Assembly (NCBI GenBank): GCA_021732365.1
Contig: JAKFVD010000006.1
Coordinates: 1 to 64,000, forward strand
Length of the DNA stretch: 64,000 bases
Origin: Methylotenera sp.
Lineage (GTDB): Bacteria; Pseudomonadota; Gammaproteobacteria; Burkholderiales; Methylophilaceae
Direction: 5' to 3'
Positions 22,937 through 32,259 of this stretch are shown here, in pieces. The notes beneath the pieces are model-generated. The model was not told the origin of the DNA and ran no database searches. It worked only from the letters and a program-made list of their open reading frames with translations. Positions within the stretch are counted from its first letter, which is position 1. Every line of letters begins with the position of its first letter. Both the position numbers and the translations under genes were made by a program.

Positions 22937-23737
22937 TTACTGTGGCAACACTTCCAGCGTCAGCACGTATGCCAAACCGCGCTCTGTAGCAAGCTTATTT
23001 GAAACATTGTTATCTTTAAAATCTGCGTCTAACCAGTACAAACCTGCTTCTTCAAAAGTCACTTTGATTTTGCCATCTTTGTCAGTTTTGTATTTTTTCT
23101 CATCTAACTTGTTTCTGTAACGCGTTTGGCTGCGAATCATCTCAACTTCTACACCTTCAGTCGGCTTGCCATCCACAAGAAACGTAAACTCAACAGGCTC
23201 ACCAACCACCAAATCGTTTGGATGTGTGCCAGCGACTAATTCAAGACCGCTACCCGTTGGCTTTAATGCTGAGGGCTTGCCAACAGTAATGAAATTTTCC
23301 ATACGGCTAATTGATTCAGTCACTTTTAGCTCCTTTGCGTCAGCAGGTACTTCTTTTGCTAATGCTTCAGCGGCGCCCATAAAACGTTTAGGCTTATTTT
23401 CGGCATCTTTCCAGTTTGCTCTAAAGCCAGAACGTAGCAGCTCTAAACGATAAGTACCAATTTGTTCAAATTTTGCATCAAAAACGGTTCGTAGTTCACC
23501 TTTCATCACGTTAACTGGTAAAACTTTGCTACTGTCAGGCGCAATAATTGATAGCGCATCAATCACAAGTGGACGATGGTCAATGATGAATGGCACACTG
23601 GATGATGCCGCGTCAAAAGTGACAAATTGAGGTGCAGATAATACGGTGCTTGAAGAAGTAATCCAAGTACCATGTGCGTGCGCAATAGAGGCTGACACGC
23701 TGACAACCAAAGACAATAAAGCAATTATGAATTTCAT
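22937..23737 (-). CDS. DUF4198 periplasmic protein
   Basis: A 266-residue secreted protein with a signal peptide cleaved around residue 21 (SASIAHAHG). The mature part resembles the DUF4198/NikM-like family (HGTWI at its start, then LVVGEPVEFTFLVDGKPTEGVEVEMI), with immunoglobulin-like beta structure. Related proteins are found with metal uptake systems and are thought to bind metal or substrate in the periplasm. The strong AAGGAA ribosome site fixes the start. It sits inside the Fur-box operon, 26 bases after the DUF2271 gene. Confidence 0.8.
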   Translation of the reverse strand: MKFIIALLSLVVSVSASIAHAHGTWITSSSTVLSAPQFVTFDAASSSVPFIIDHRPLVIDALSIIAPDSSKVLPVNVMKGELRTVFDAKFEQIGTYRLELLRSGFRANWKDAENKPKRFMGAAEALAKEVPADAKELKVTESISRMENFITVGKPSALKPTGSGLELVAGTHPNDLVVGEPVEFTFLVDGKPTEGVEVEMIRSQTRYRNKLDEKKYKTDKDGKIKVTFEEAGLYWLDADFKDNNVSNKLATERGLAYVLTLEVLPQ

Positions 23738-23763
23738 CGTGATTCCTTAAAAGAGTATATAAA

Positions 23764-24303
23764 TTAGGGTTTTAGCTCTACAACAATAGCGCCCAGCTCT
23801 TCTTGCCCTGTCGCTTTTGCGCTAACTGCTTTTTGTGCAGGCCATGTAAATGGCACACGAACCAACTCGCGCCCACCTTTTTCGCGGGCAGATTCAACCA
23901 CGATGTTGTATTGGCCTGCTGGCAAGTTGCCTAATGGCGCTTTACCTTCAATAAAGTTTAACTTTTGCTCGCCAACTGGGCGAGTTGCGCCTGTCACTCC
24001 ATCTAAAGGCATTGCTTGATTGCGCCCGCTTTTACGCCACCATTGGCGCAGATCTTTCAGCCATTTATCGCTTTGTTCGCCCTTATCAGTTTTCTTTTGA
24101 CTGTACCAAACAGCTAAGTTTTTTTCGACCGACTGGTCGGGATTTTCAATCCAGATGGCCAAGTAAGGTCGATGATATTCGGCTGTATTCAAAGTAGGAA
24201 TAGTCACTTTTAGATTGATCTCCCCCGCTACAGCCTGATGAGCGAAACCAACTATTAAGGCTGACAACAAAGGTGACAAAAGTGCAGGAACCCATTTACG
24301 CAT
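23764..24303 (-). CDS. DUF2271 periplasmic protein
   Basis: A 179-residue protein with a signal peptide (cleavage near AVAGEINL, residues 24-27). The motifs YHRPYLAIWIENPD, LRQWWRKSGR and DGVTGATRPVG are characteristic of DUF2271. The family co-occurs with PepSY-type membrane proteins, DUF4198 proteins and flavoreductases in iron-regulated operons, as here. Its biochemical role is not established; a part in periplasmic iron or flavin chemistry is inference. Confidence 0.82.
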   Translation of the reverse strand: MRKWVPALLSPLLSALIVGFAHQAVAGEINLKVTIPTLNTAEYHRPYLAIWIENPDQSVEKNLAVWYSQKKTDKGEQSDKWLKDLRQWWRKSGRNQAMPLDGVTGATRPVGEQKLNFIEGKAPLGNLPAGQYNIVVESAREKGGRELVRVPFTWPAQKAVSAKATGQEELGAIVVELKP

Positions 24304-24339
24304 TGACGATAACTCCTATAACTCAATTAAAAGTAAAAG

Positions 24340-24966
24340 TTAGTGAATAAATAAAATGACTAAAACTAGGGGCACTACTAAGCCCAAGCCAACCAACGGC
24401 CATGTGGCTGGACGATTGCCAGCGTGCATATGCAACATAAGCATGCCTGTGATGCAGAACACCAGCGTTGTGATTGAAAAAATATCCAAGAACCAACTCC
24501 AAGCATTGCCAGTATTTCTGCCTTTGTGCAGGTCGTTAAAATAAGATACCCAACCGCGGTCGGTTCGCTCATAGCTCACTTCGCCGCTCGCTCGGTCTAT
24601 CACTAACCAGGCATCACCGCCTGGTCTGGGCAATGATAAATAAACTTCCGCATCTGACCATTCGCCAGCTACGCCAGCCATATCCACATCAATGGCGCTA
24701 CTTATCCAATCTGCTGTCGCTTTGGGAAGTGCCGCTTTATCATCAGCAGGCTCGGCTTTAATCTGGTTTAAGAGTGGCGCAGGCACTGTGGCGGATTTTT
24801 TGGTCACCACAGGTATTGATTCAATAGAGCTTGCATTATTCAGGGTAATGCCCGTAGAAGCGAACAGCAGCATGCCAATAAGGCAAGCAGCAGAGCTAAT
24901 CCAATGCCATCGATAAAGGTGTTTGAGCCAGAACGCTCTTTTTTGTTGGTTTATCTGGTTTTGCAT
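24340..24966 (-). CDS. PepSY-associated transmembrane protein
   Basis: A 208-residue inner-membrane protein with one N-terminal helix (about residues 20-42) and two C-terminal helices (about 158-180 and 186-206), separated by a periplasmic domain containing WLVIDRASGEVSYERTDRGW and SYFNDLHKGRNTG. Histidines in HLYRWHW, DLHKG and MLMLHMHAG could ligate haem as in PepSY-TM reductases. It is the first gene of the four-gene operon and the Fur-like box lies 93 bases upstream. It probably forms the membrane part of a ferric-siderophore reductase fed by the flavoprotein. Confidence 0.85.
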   Translation of the reverse strand: MQNQINQQKRAFWLKHLYRWHWISSAACLIGMLLFASTGITLNNASSIESIPVVTKKSATVPAPLLNQIKAEPADDKAALPKATADWISSAIDVDMAGVAGEWSDAEVYLSLPRPGGDAWLVIDRASGEVSYERTDRGWVSYFNDLHKGRNTGNAWSWFLDIFSITTLVFCITGMLMLHMHAGNRPATWPLVGLGLVVPLVLVILFIH

Positions 24967-25058
24967 ATCTAGCTAATGATGAACATCTTAAATGTATGGT
25001 TATTTACTTTATTGAACAGTTAATACATAAAAATCAATGTAATCCTGCCATCAATGCA

Positions 25059-25077
25059 AATGAGAATTAATCTCATT
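25059..25077 (-). promoter_or_regulatory. Fur box upstream of the PepSY operon
   Basis: AATGAGA (25059-25065), ATTAA, then TCTCATT (25071-25077) is a 19-bp palindrome in which only one pair of positions fails to match, and it fits the Fur consensus of inverted NATWAT-like units. It is preceded by TGCA in the way of a second site upstream of the hemP region. It lies between the PepSY gene (starting at 24966) and the end of the 2-hydroxyacid oxidase gene, both minus strand. Confidence 0.8.
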
Positions 25078-25123
25078 ATATCAGAAAGCAATGTGCAAAC
25101 GTTTAAACGATGTGTAAAGTTAA

Positions 25124-26236
25124 TTAAAGATTTCGATTAAAAAATAAATCTTTGCGCAAAACACTAATATTAATATCATCCAGCGATTTACAGCCTGTCA
25201 AAGCCATCGCTATTTCCAACTCTTCACGCAGCAAACGAACGAGATGCGCAACCCCTAATGCACCAGCGGTTGCAAGCGCATGAATATAAGGCCGCCCAAT
25301 CATTACTGCTGTAGCCCCCAGCGCACGTGCTTTGATAATATCAGTGCCGCGCCGTATTCCCCCATCTACCAACACTGGTATAGCACCATTCACCGCTGTC
25401 ACAACCCCAGATAAAGCGAATAATGTCGCAGGTGTGCTATCCAATACACGCCCACCATGGTTAGAAACCACAATACCAGCCGCGCCAATTTCAAGCGCTT
25501 TAATCGCATCATTAGGATGCATAATACCTTTGAGCAAAACTGGCAAACTGGTTTGATTAATTAACCAATGGATATCATCCCAAACGGGTGCTATCGCCAT
25601 CAAACCATCAAATACGGTACTCATATTGTCTAACAGTGTTGGCAAAGAAATTAGCGAAACATTGGCTTGAACAGCATGCGCTGGCACAGAAAATCCAGCG
25701 CGTTGTTCACGATTTCGTGCGCCAGAAACTGGAGCATCAACAGTAAATACCAAGGCACGGTATCCAGCCATTTCGGCTCGCTTTACCAATGTCAGCGTTG
25801 CTTCACGGCTACCCTGCCAGTAAAGCTGAAACCACAAAGGCCCTTGTGTATTTTCTGCGATAGTTTCTAGTGCAATCGATGACTGCGTAGAAACAACAGC
25901 TGCACCACCCATGACACCAGCCGCTAGCACGCTAGCCAATTCGCCCTCTTCATGAAAAACTTTCTGAGTGGCAACTGGAGCCAGAATAATGGGGTGCGCC
26001 AAGGTTTCGCCAAAAAGTGTGCACCTAGTGTGGCCGTTACGCACATCCGCAAGCGCACGCGGCCATAACTGCAATTCCTGCCAAGCATCACAATTTGCAG
26101 TAACCGTTAATTCATCTGCCGCGCCGCCTTGCAAATAAGCCCAAGCTGCATCATCCATATGCTCAAGCGCATGCCTTTCATAATCTGCCGCGCAGACAAT
26201 ATCTTGTGGAACAGCACTTAAAGGCGCAACGACCAT
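25124..26236 (-). CDS. FMN-dependent alpha-hydroxy-acid oxidase/dehydrogenase
   Basis: About 370 residues of the lactate/glycolate oxidase family (LldD-like TIM barrel). The catalytic histidine is in VVSNHGGRVLDSTPA, followed by the phosphate-binding VDGGIRRGTDIIKARALGA. It oxidises a 2-hydroxy acid to the 2-oxo acid with FMN. I chose the ATG at 26236 because a GGAG lies at a good distance and the ATG overlaps the piuC stop as TAATG, indicating translational coupling. Being coupled to an iron-starvation gene is unusual and suggests an iron-related role, perhaps hydroxy-acid metabolism. Confidence 0.88.
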   Translation of the reverse strand: MVVAPLSAVPQDIVCAADYERHALEHMDDAAWAYLQGGAADELTVTANCDAWQELQLWPRALADVRNGHTRCTLFGETLAHPIILAPVATQKVFHEEGELASVLAAGVMGGAAVVSTQSSIALETIAENTQGPLWFQLYWQGSREATLTLVKRAEMAGYRALVFTVDAPVSGARNREQRAGFSVPAHAVQANVSLISLPTLLDNMSTVFDGLMAIAPVWDDIHWLINQTSLPVLLKGIMHPNDAIKALEIGAAGIVVSNHGGRVLDSTPATLFALSGVVTAVNGAIPVLVDGGIRRGTDIIKARALGATAVMIGRPYIHALATAGALGVAHLVRLLREELEIAMALTGCKSLDDINISVLRKDLFFNRNL

Positions 26237-26913
26237 TAAGAGCTCCACTGCCTTAAAAGATTATGATAGTGCCCAGTTAACGCCACAATTTCATCTGTGT
26301 TACCAACTTGACTGCGCAGCCTGATTAAATTCATATCCAAATTAAATAACATGCTGCGCTGCCAAGCATCGCGCACCAAGCTTTGCACCCATAAAAATGA
26401 GGCAACGCGCTCACCTGCCGTCACTGGCTCCACCCTATGCAAGCTAGAAGATGGATAAATAATGGCGTCACCTGCAGGCAACTTAACCTCATGGCTGCCG
26501 TAAGTATCTTCAATTATCAGCTCACCGCCTGCATAGTCTTCTGGCTCAGATAAAAACACAGTCACGGAAATATCAGTGCGCAATCGCTCATTATTGCGCC
26601 TATCCATTTGAATCGCATTATCAACATGGTTGCCGTAAGTATTGCCATCTGCATAACGGTTAAACATAGGCGGCAATAGGCGTTGCGGTAAAGCGGCAGA
26701 AACAAACAGGGCATTTTTCTCAAGTGCCGCAATGATGGATTGCGAAAGTGCTGGGTAATCGAGTGACTCGGTTGAAAATTGTAGATTATGCTTGGCTTCA
26801 GCCGCCAGTGGCCCAGACGTTTTGGCGCCATCTAGCCACACACCTGCGTCAAGCGCGCCGCGCAATTGTGCAACTTGCATTTTAGTTAACACCTCAGGAA
26901 TGTGTAAAAGCAT
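26236..26913 (-). CDS. piuC: PiuC/YbiX-type Fe(II)/2-oxoglutarate dioxygenase (PKHD hydroxylase)
   Basis: A 225-residue PKHD-type hydroxylase, the same length as E. coli YbiX. Metal ligands are visible as HVD in YGNHVDNAI and the distal His in SSLHRVEPV, with the 2-oxoglutarate-binding Arg in AGERVASFLW. The start was moved to the ATG whose product opens MLLHIPEVL, as family members do; an upstream GTG at 26934 is less likely. The family is regularly found beside catecholate TonB receptors (PiuA, Fiu) and expressed in iron starvation. Its substrate is unknown. The TonB receptor lies immediately upstream. Confidence 0.93.
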   Translation of the reverse strand: MLLHIPEVLTKMQVAQLRGALDAGVWLDGAKTSGPLAAEAKHNLQFSTESLDYPALSQSIIAALEKNALFVSAALPQRLLPPMFNRYADGNTYGNHVDNAIQMDRRNNERLRTDISVTVFLSEPEDYAGGELIIEDTYGSHEVKLPAGDAIIYPSSSLHRVEPVTAGERVASFLWVQSLVRDAWQRSMLFNLDMNLIRLRSQVGNTDEIVALTGHYHNLLRQWSS

Positions 26914-26945
26914 AAATTTTCTACAAACAGTCACTTACAAATAAT

Positions 26946-26973
26946 AAAAGCCCGTCAGCGAAAACTGACGGGC
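26946..26973 (-). terminator. Rho-independent terminator after the TonB receptor gene
   Basis: GCCCGTCAG (26950-26958) pairs perfectly with CTGACGGGC (26965-26973) around a six-base loop; read on the minus strand the 9-bp stem is followed by TTTTATTATT. It ends the receptor transcript just before piuC, so full expression of piuC needs read-through or its own promoter. Confidence 0.88.
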
Positions 26974-26989
26974 GTTGGCACTAGCTAAT

Positions 26990-29299
26990 TTAGAACACAA
27001 ACTCTGCTGTCATCATGGCAGAACGCGGTAAACCTAAACGCACGCGTGAACCACCGTTATTCAATGTTTCAACATATTCTTTGTCAAAAAGATTATAAAC
27101 ATTCAAACGCAAGTTTAGATTTTTATTCACCGCATAAGCCACCATCGCATCTGCAACGACATAAGATTCAATATTTGGCGTGTTAGTTAATGCAGGATTA
27201 TCCGTTGTGATTAGGCGTTTTTGTTCGCCCATATAACGCGCACCACCACCAATACTAAAACCATTAAAATCATATTGCGTCCAAAGCGTTGCGCTGTAAT
27301 CGGGCGTCCAGCGTACTGCCGTTGTATCTAACCCAGTATTACTTTGCTGGTCTAGTGCTTTGGCATTTAATTTAGTTAAGCCAGCAGATAACTGCCAGAA
27401 CTCTGTTAACTGCCCTACTGCTAGCAACTCATAACCTGTCACACGTGTTTTACCGATTTGCGCTGCGCGTAATTGGTCATCAAAAGATGTTTGCTTGTCG
27501 TTTTCAGTGCGGAAAAGCGCAGCCGTCACGTTTAATTTGTTATCTAATAAATCCCATTTAGTACCAACCTCAATATTGTCGGTTTTTTGCGGGTCTAATG
27601 AACCGTTATTTTGGTTATTTGCGGTTGCGGATAACACAAAGTTAGCACTTCCTGGTGGCGTATAGGATGTGGCGTAAGCTGCGTAAATGCTGCCGTTTGG
27701 AGTAGGTTTAAATAATGCGCCAACTTTCCAGCTCAATAAATTATCTGAGGCATCTACATTGGTTGCATTAATTGTACCTACACCCGCAGCTGTAGTCACA
27801 GCTTCACTGTCAGTTTTAGTATTGTAGTGCTCAGAGCGCAAACCAGCATTTACTTGCCATTTATCGGTTAAGTCAACCGTATCAAAAGCATAAATTGCTG
27901 TCGTTAATGTACTGCCGTTTACCTTAGCACCTGGTACGGTATAAGGTACGCCTAATACGTCATTTTCATTTGGATTATAAAGATTAGCATTTGGATTAGC
28001 CGTTGCTGGGTAAGCCACACCGTTAATGGTTTGTGCAGCAGTGCCAAAAACTTTACTGCTTTGACTTTCGTACATCAATTCAAGCCCACCAACAAACGAG
28101 TTTTTGAAACCAAAAATATCAAACGCACTATTTACACTGGTTTGATTCACAAAAATCTCGTCATCACGGTCAATGCGTTGGCGCGAACGACTTAATGTCC
28201 AAGTGCTAGGGTCTGCAGCAGGTGCGGTGATTGCATTTATACCTGTTACAACGCGATCAATATTGGTTTTTCCGTAACGAGCAATATTACGAATCGTCGT
28301 ATTTAGCGTTAAATCGTGTTCAAACTTAGCCGTTAACATATCTGCATCGACTTTTTCATAATCGTTATCGCTACCGTAGAAATTCTCACGGTCAACTCTT
28401 GCGCCAGCATTAATACGATCTGCCTCTAACGTTTGCGCCGCTGTTGGTGTCGTTGCTGGGGCGGTAACGCTAGGCGCTCTGAAAAATCCGTTCATGCCAA
28501 TGGTTGGAATACCGCCATCAGGCGTATTGTCTTGGCGCACATGTTGCGAATATAGATAAAAACGCGTTGGCGTACCTAAACCAAAAGCAACAGATGGCGC
28601 AATTGAAAAGTTTTGGTTGTCCACTTCATCACGTTTGGGCACATCACCATCAGAAATCAACGCATTCAAACGTACTGCTGTTGTATCATTAATTGCTTGA
28701 TTCAAATCAATCGTAGCGCGCTTTCTATCAGCGTTGCCATAACCAACGGTTGCATAATTGGTGCCATTTAAGCTTGGTAATTTACTAATTAAATTGATAT
28801 AACCTGATGCCGCACCACGGCCGATATCGGCACCCGCTGGGCCTTTGATCACTTCAATTTGTTCTAAATTATATACATCGCGTGAAACTGCACCCAGATC
28901 ACGAATGCCATCGACAAATAATTGATTTGAAGCATTAAACCCGCGCATAGAGAACGTATCACCCGCAGAAGTGTTACCATTTTCGCCCAACTGAATAGTA
29001 ATACCAGGTGTATTACGCAATGCATCTGTTAAAGAGAACACACCTTGTTCGCGTAATAGCTCTTTTTTAATCACTTGCACGGTTTGCGTTGTATCAATCA
29101 GTGGCTTGGTAAATTTTTGGCTAGCAGAAACATCCGCCTTAAAAGGCACTTCTTTTTTTGATTTAACACTCACCTCTGGCAACTCCGTCACTTCATCTGC
29201 GGCATGTGCGTTAGATACGCTTGCGGCGATTGAAAAAGTGGCTGCAACCATTGCGGCGATACGAGCGGGATTATGCTTACGACTACGGATATGACTCAT
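26990..29299 (-). CDS. TonB-dependent catecholate siderophore receptor (Fiu/PiuA-like)
   Basis: A 769-residue outer-membrane receptor. A signal peptide (cleavage near SNAHAADEV, residue 33) is followed by a plug domain with LTDALRNTPGITIQLGENG, FSMRGFNASNQLFVDG and VIKGPAGADIGRGAASGYIN, and a 22-strand barrel ending in AEFVF, the C-terminal aromatic signal for BAM insertion. The AGxxxGxGAASGYINL pattern and the neighbouring piuC place it with Fiu/PiuA-type receptors of monomeric catechols. TonB-ExbBD are encoded further right. Substrate specificity is inference. Confidence 0.93.
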   Translation of the reverse strand: MSHIRSRKHNPARIAAMVAATFSIAASVSNAHAADEVTELPEVSVKSKKEVPFKADVSASQKFTKPLIDTTQTVQVIKKELLREQGVFSLTDALRNTPGITIQLGENGNTSAGDTFSMRGFNASNQLFVDGIRDLGAVSRDVYNLEQIEVIKGPAGADIGRGAASGYINLISKLPSLNGTNYATVGYGNADRKRATIDLNQAINDTTAVRLNALISDGDVPKRDEVDNQNFSIAPSVAFGLGTPTRFYLYSQHVRQDNTPDGGIPTIGMNGFFRAPSVTAPATTPTAAQTLEADRINAGARVDRENFYGSDNDYEKVDADMLTAKFEHDLTLNTTIRNIARYGKTNIDRVVTGINAITAPAADPSTWTLSRSRQRIDRDDEIFVNQTSVNSAFDIFGFKNSFVGGLELMYESQSSKVFGTAAQTINGVAYPATANPNANLYNPNENDVLGVPYTVPGAKVNGSTLTTAIYAFDTVDLTDKWQVNAGLRSEHYNTKTDSEAVTTAAGVGTINATNVDASDNLLSWKVGALFKPTPNGSIYAAYATSYTPPGSANFVLSATANNQNNGSLDPQKTDNIEVGTKWDLLDNKLNVTAALFRTENDKQTSFDDQLRAAQIGKTRVTGYELLAVGQLTEFWQLSAGLTKLNAKALDQQSNTGLDTTAVRWTPDYSATLWTQYDFNGFSIGGGARYMGEQKRLITTDNPALTNTPNIESYVVADAMVAYAVNKNLNLRLNVYNLFDKEYVETLNNGGSRVRLGLPRSAMMTAEFVF

Positions 29300-29465
29300 G
29301 GTACTTTCCTCTATGCTAAATAATATATCTGGCTGGCTAGAGGAAATACCGTTGGCTGGCTTGATGCGTTTTTAAATGATTGAATGACTGGTTATTTTTT
29401 CAACATGGCGATTTACTTGTAAATCGGTGTAAATATTTCAAAAGTTGTGTAAATTAAAGAGTTAA

Positions 29466-29480
29466 TGATAACCGTTCTCA
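29466..29480 (+). promoter_or_regulatory. Fur-box-like 7-1-7 inverted repeat between the receptor and tolC
   Basis: TGATAAC, C, GTTCTCA forms a 7-1-7 inverted repeat with six of seven pairs matching, the classical minimal Fur site. It is 70 bases before the tolC-like start and 167 bases before the receptor start, so one site may serve both directions or mainly the export operon. Confidence 0.65.
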
Positions 29481-29549
29481 TTTATAATTTCAAGTGTTAT
29501 GTATGATTTGCTTTAAGTTTTAAACACTTATTTTAAGGAAACCGTTTCG

Positions 29550-31013
29550 TTGAACATTTTTAGATTAAATAGTAAGATAAAAAGCATCAATTGGCATTTA
29601 TTGCTGATTGTGCTGGCTTGTTTTAGCTCGGCTTTATCTGCAGAGGAATCTATTTGGTATAAAGATGGCGATCCACTCAATACGCAGATATTCACCCTAC
29701 CTAAAATTCCTGACGGTTATAGAGAATCTAATACACCTTGTGGCAGCGTAGACTTGAGCAAACCTATTACGTTGGCCGAAGTGGCGGATGCAAGCCTTTG
29801 TAATAACCCTCAAACCAGCGAGATTTGGGCAAGTGCACGCGCACAAGCGGCGCAACTTGGCATTGCTAAGTCGGCTTATCTACCTTCAGTCAGCGCTAAT
29901 ATTTCTGGCGGCTTAGGTATTTCTAACCCTGAGTCTAGTACGCGTAGCAATCCTAGTGTGAATTTAAGCACCAGCTTGGCAGCTAGCTATCTGTTATATG
30001 ACTTTGGTAATCGAAATGCCAATTTAGAAAATGCCCGCCAATTATTGCTTTCTGCCAGTGCTAGCCAAAGCAGCACAGTCCAAACCGTCTTATTATCAGC
30101 AACAGTGGCTTATTACCAAGTGCAAGCCAATATTGCCGCCTTAGATGCCGCGCTGCAAGCCGAACGCGCCAGTGAAGAAAGCTTTAAAGCGGCCGATGCC
30201 AGATATAAAGCGGGTGTTTCGACGCCTGCTGACAAATTACAAGCACAAACAGCCTTTGCGCAATTAACGCTTACGCGCATTACCTCTGAGGGTAACTTGC
30301 AAATCGCTTACGGTAATTTAGTCAACGTAATGGGCTTGCCAGCTAACCAAAAAGTGACTTTATCAACCGCTGCGGGCAATGCGCCATCTACTATTTTAGA
30401 AGATGTGAATACCTTGATTGAGCAAGCAGGTACGCGTAGACCCGATTTAATGGCTAGTGAAGCGCAACTAAAAGCAGCGCAAGCCAATATAGATGCAAGC
30501 AAAGCGGCGACTAAACCCACTATTTCTATTTCTACATCGAATAGTTTGCAAGATGGCTCACAATTAAGCAGCAGCAATAATTCAACCTTAGGCATCACTG
30601 TTTCAATCCCTCTTTTCGGCGGCTACGCCCCAACCTACCGTATTCGCGCGGCCGAGGCGACTGCCGATTTACGCGCAGCACAACGCGACCGCTTGAAATT
30701 GCAAATCTCGTTAGATGTTTGGAGTGCCTACCAAAGCTTGCGCACAGCCCTAGAATCGGTGACCGCTACCGAAGTATTGGTGAGTAGCGCTGAGCAATCG
30801 TATCGCGTAGCTTTGGGCCGCTACAAAGCAGGCGTTGGCAACATTATTGATACGTTAAACGCGCAAAGCGCCCTAGCCAGCGCACGCCAACAAAAAATCC
30901 AAGCAAGCTTAAATGCCAATATTACCCGTGCCACTTTAGCGCAAGCCATGGGCGCGTTGGATAATGCCATGATTCAATCGTTGCCAAACGCTAGTACTTT
31001 ATCTCAAAATTAA
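29550..31013 (+). CDS. TolC-family outer-membrane efflux protein
   Basis: A 487-residue outer-membrane factor with a signal peptide (cleavage near SALSAEESI, residue 30). Two TolC/OEP repeats of long helices are evident (about residues 75-260 and 285-470; for example GVSTPADKLQAQTAFAQ and GVGNIIDTLNAQSALASARQ, matching repeat positions). It starts with TTG, supported by AAGGA 10 bases upstream. It is the first gene of a tolC-macA-macB-like operon, so it provides the outer-membrane channel. Confidence 0.92.
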   Translation: MNIFRLNSKIKSINWHLLLIVLACFSSALSAEESIWYKDGDPLNTQIFTLPKIPDGYRESNTPCGSVDLSKPITLAEVADASLCNNPQTSEIWASARAQAAQLGIAKSAYLPSVSANISGGLGISNPESSTRSNPSVNLSTSLAASYLLYDFGNRNANLENARQLLLSASASQSSTVQTVLLSATVAYYQVQANIAALDAALQAERASEESFKAADARYKAGVSTPADKLQAQTAFAQLTLTRITSEGNLQIAYGNLVNVMGLPANQKVTLSTAAGNAPSTILEDVNTLIEQAGTRRPDLMASEAQLKAAQANIDASKAATKPTISISTSNSLQDGSQLSSSNNSTLGITVSIPLFGGYAPTYRIRAAEATADLRAAQRDRLKLQISLDVWSAYQSLRTALESVTATEVLVSSAEQSYRVALGRYKAGVGNIIDTLNAQSALASARQQKIQASLNANITRATLAQAMGALDNAMIQSLPNASTLSQN

Positions 31014-31027
31014 TCAGACTTAACACT

Positions 31028-32251
31028 ATGAAATTACTCAAAAAATTGGTTGTCATTATTCTAGTATTAGCCGCTGCGGCTGGTGCTTACTACTATTATC
31101 AAAAATCACACCAGCTTAAACCAGAGGATTTATACCGTTTAGATGAAGTGACGCAAGGCGATATTGAACAATCGGTGTCTGCCAATGGCACGCTGAATCC
31201 AGTGAGTCTAGTTAGTGTTGGTACACAAATTTCTGGCATTGTGCGTAAGCTTTACGTAGATTTTAACGATAGAGTTGAAAAAGATCAGGTCTTGCTGGAG
31301 TTAGATAGTGCTTTATCTACAGCGGCAATCGTTCAATCTTCAAGTAGCGTGCGTAACAACCAAGCTAACGTTGATTTAGCGACCGCTAATGAAAAACGCA
31401 TTCGTGAATTATATGCGCAAGAATATGTTTCAAAACAAGAACTTGATACCGCTGTGCAAGTACTCAAATCGGCAAGAGCGCAGTTAGATAGCGCACGCGG
31501 GTTGTTAACACGTGACCAAACCAATTTAAACTTCACCATTATTCGCTCGCCTGTTTCGGGCATTGTAGTGAATCGCGTGGTAGATGTCGGGCAAACAGTG
31601 GCGGCCAGCTTTCAAACGCCAACATTGATTCAAATTGCGCAAGACTTAGCCAAAATGCAAATTGATACCAGCTTTGCTGAAGCCGATATTGGCAAAATTA
31701 AGGACGGCCAATTGGTTAAGTTTAATGTGGATGCCTTTCCTAACCGCGATTTTGAGGGCGTTGTAAAACAAGTACGCTTAAACTCAACTAATACCTCTAA
31801 TGTGGTGACTTACAACGTGGTTGTATCAGTCGACAATAGCGATTTAACCTTGTTACCTGGTATGACGGCTTATGTGAATATTGCTGTCGCCAAGGCTGAG
31901 CAATCATTATTGGTGCCCAATGCAGCATTGCGCTACAAACCAAAAGTGGATGAAGAAGCCAATGCTAGTGGTGACAAAAAGCAAGAAGCTGGCAAAGGTG
32001 GTGACAGAAAAAGAAATGGCGGTAGCAGAAATAGAAACAAATCTGATGACTTAAGCGCTGGCAAAATTTATGTTTTAAGAGATGGAAAACCAACATTGGT
32101 AAGAGTGCAAGTTGGTATTACTGATGGCCGCTCTACTGCCATTAGCGCACGCGACTTAACGGCTGGCGACCAAGTAATTGTAGGTGAATTAGAATCTAAC
32201 GGACAAGCGCCGGCTGGTGGTGGTACCCAGCGCGCACCAAGAATGTTCTAG
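31028..32251 (+). CDS. MacA-like periplasmic adaptor
   Basis: A 407-residue membrane-fusion protein. A single N-terminal anchor (about residues 5-23) precedes the HlyD-type lipoyl, coiled-coil and beta-barrel regions; GTQISGIVRKLYVDFNDRVEKDQVLLELD and its partner half-motif FTIIRSPVSGIVVNRVVDVGQTV mark the lipoyl halves. A charged insert rich in Lys, Gly, Arg and Asn (about residues 318-345) interrupts the distal domain. It links the MacB ATPase/permease to the TolC partner encoded 14 bases upstream. Confidence 0.92.
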   Translation: MKLLKKLVVIILVLAAAAGAYYYYQKSHQLKPEDLYRLDEVTQGDIEQSVSANGTLNPVSLVSVGTQISGIVRKLYVDFNDRVEKDQVLLELDSALSTAAIVQSSSSVRNNQANVDLATANEKRIRELYAQEYVSKQELDTAVQVLKSARAQLDSARGLLTRDQTNLNFTIIRSPVSGIVVNRVVDVGQTVAASFQTPTLIQIAQDLAKMQIDTSFAEADIGKIKDGQLVKFNVDAFPNRDFEGVVKQVRLNSTNTSNVVTYNVVVSVDNSDLTLLPGMTAYVNIAVAKAEQSLLVPNAALRYKPKVDEEANASGDKKQEAGKGGDRKRNGGSRNRNKSDDLSAGKIYVLRDGKPTLVRVQVGITDGRSTAISARDLTAGDQVIVGELESNGQAPAGGGTQRAPRMF

Positions 32252-32259
32252 GCTAATTT

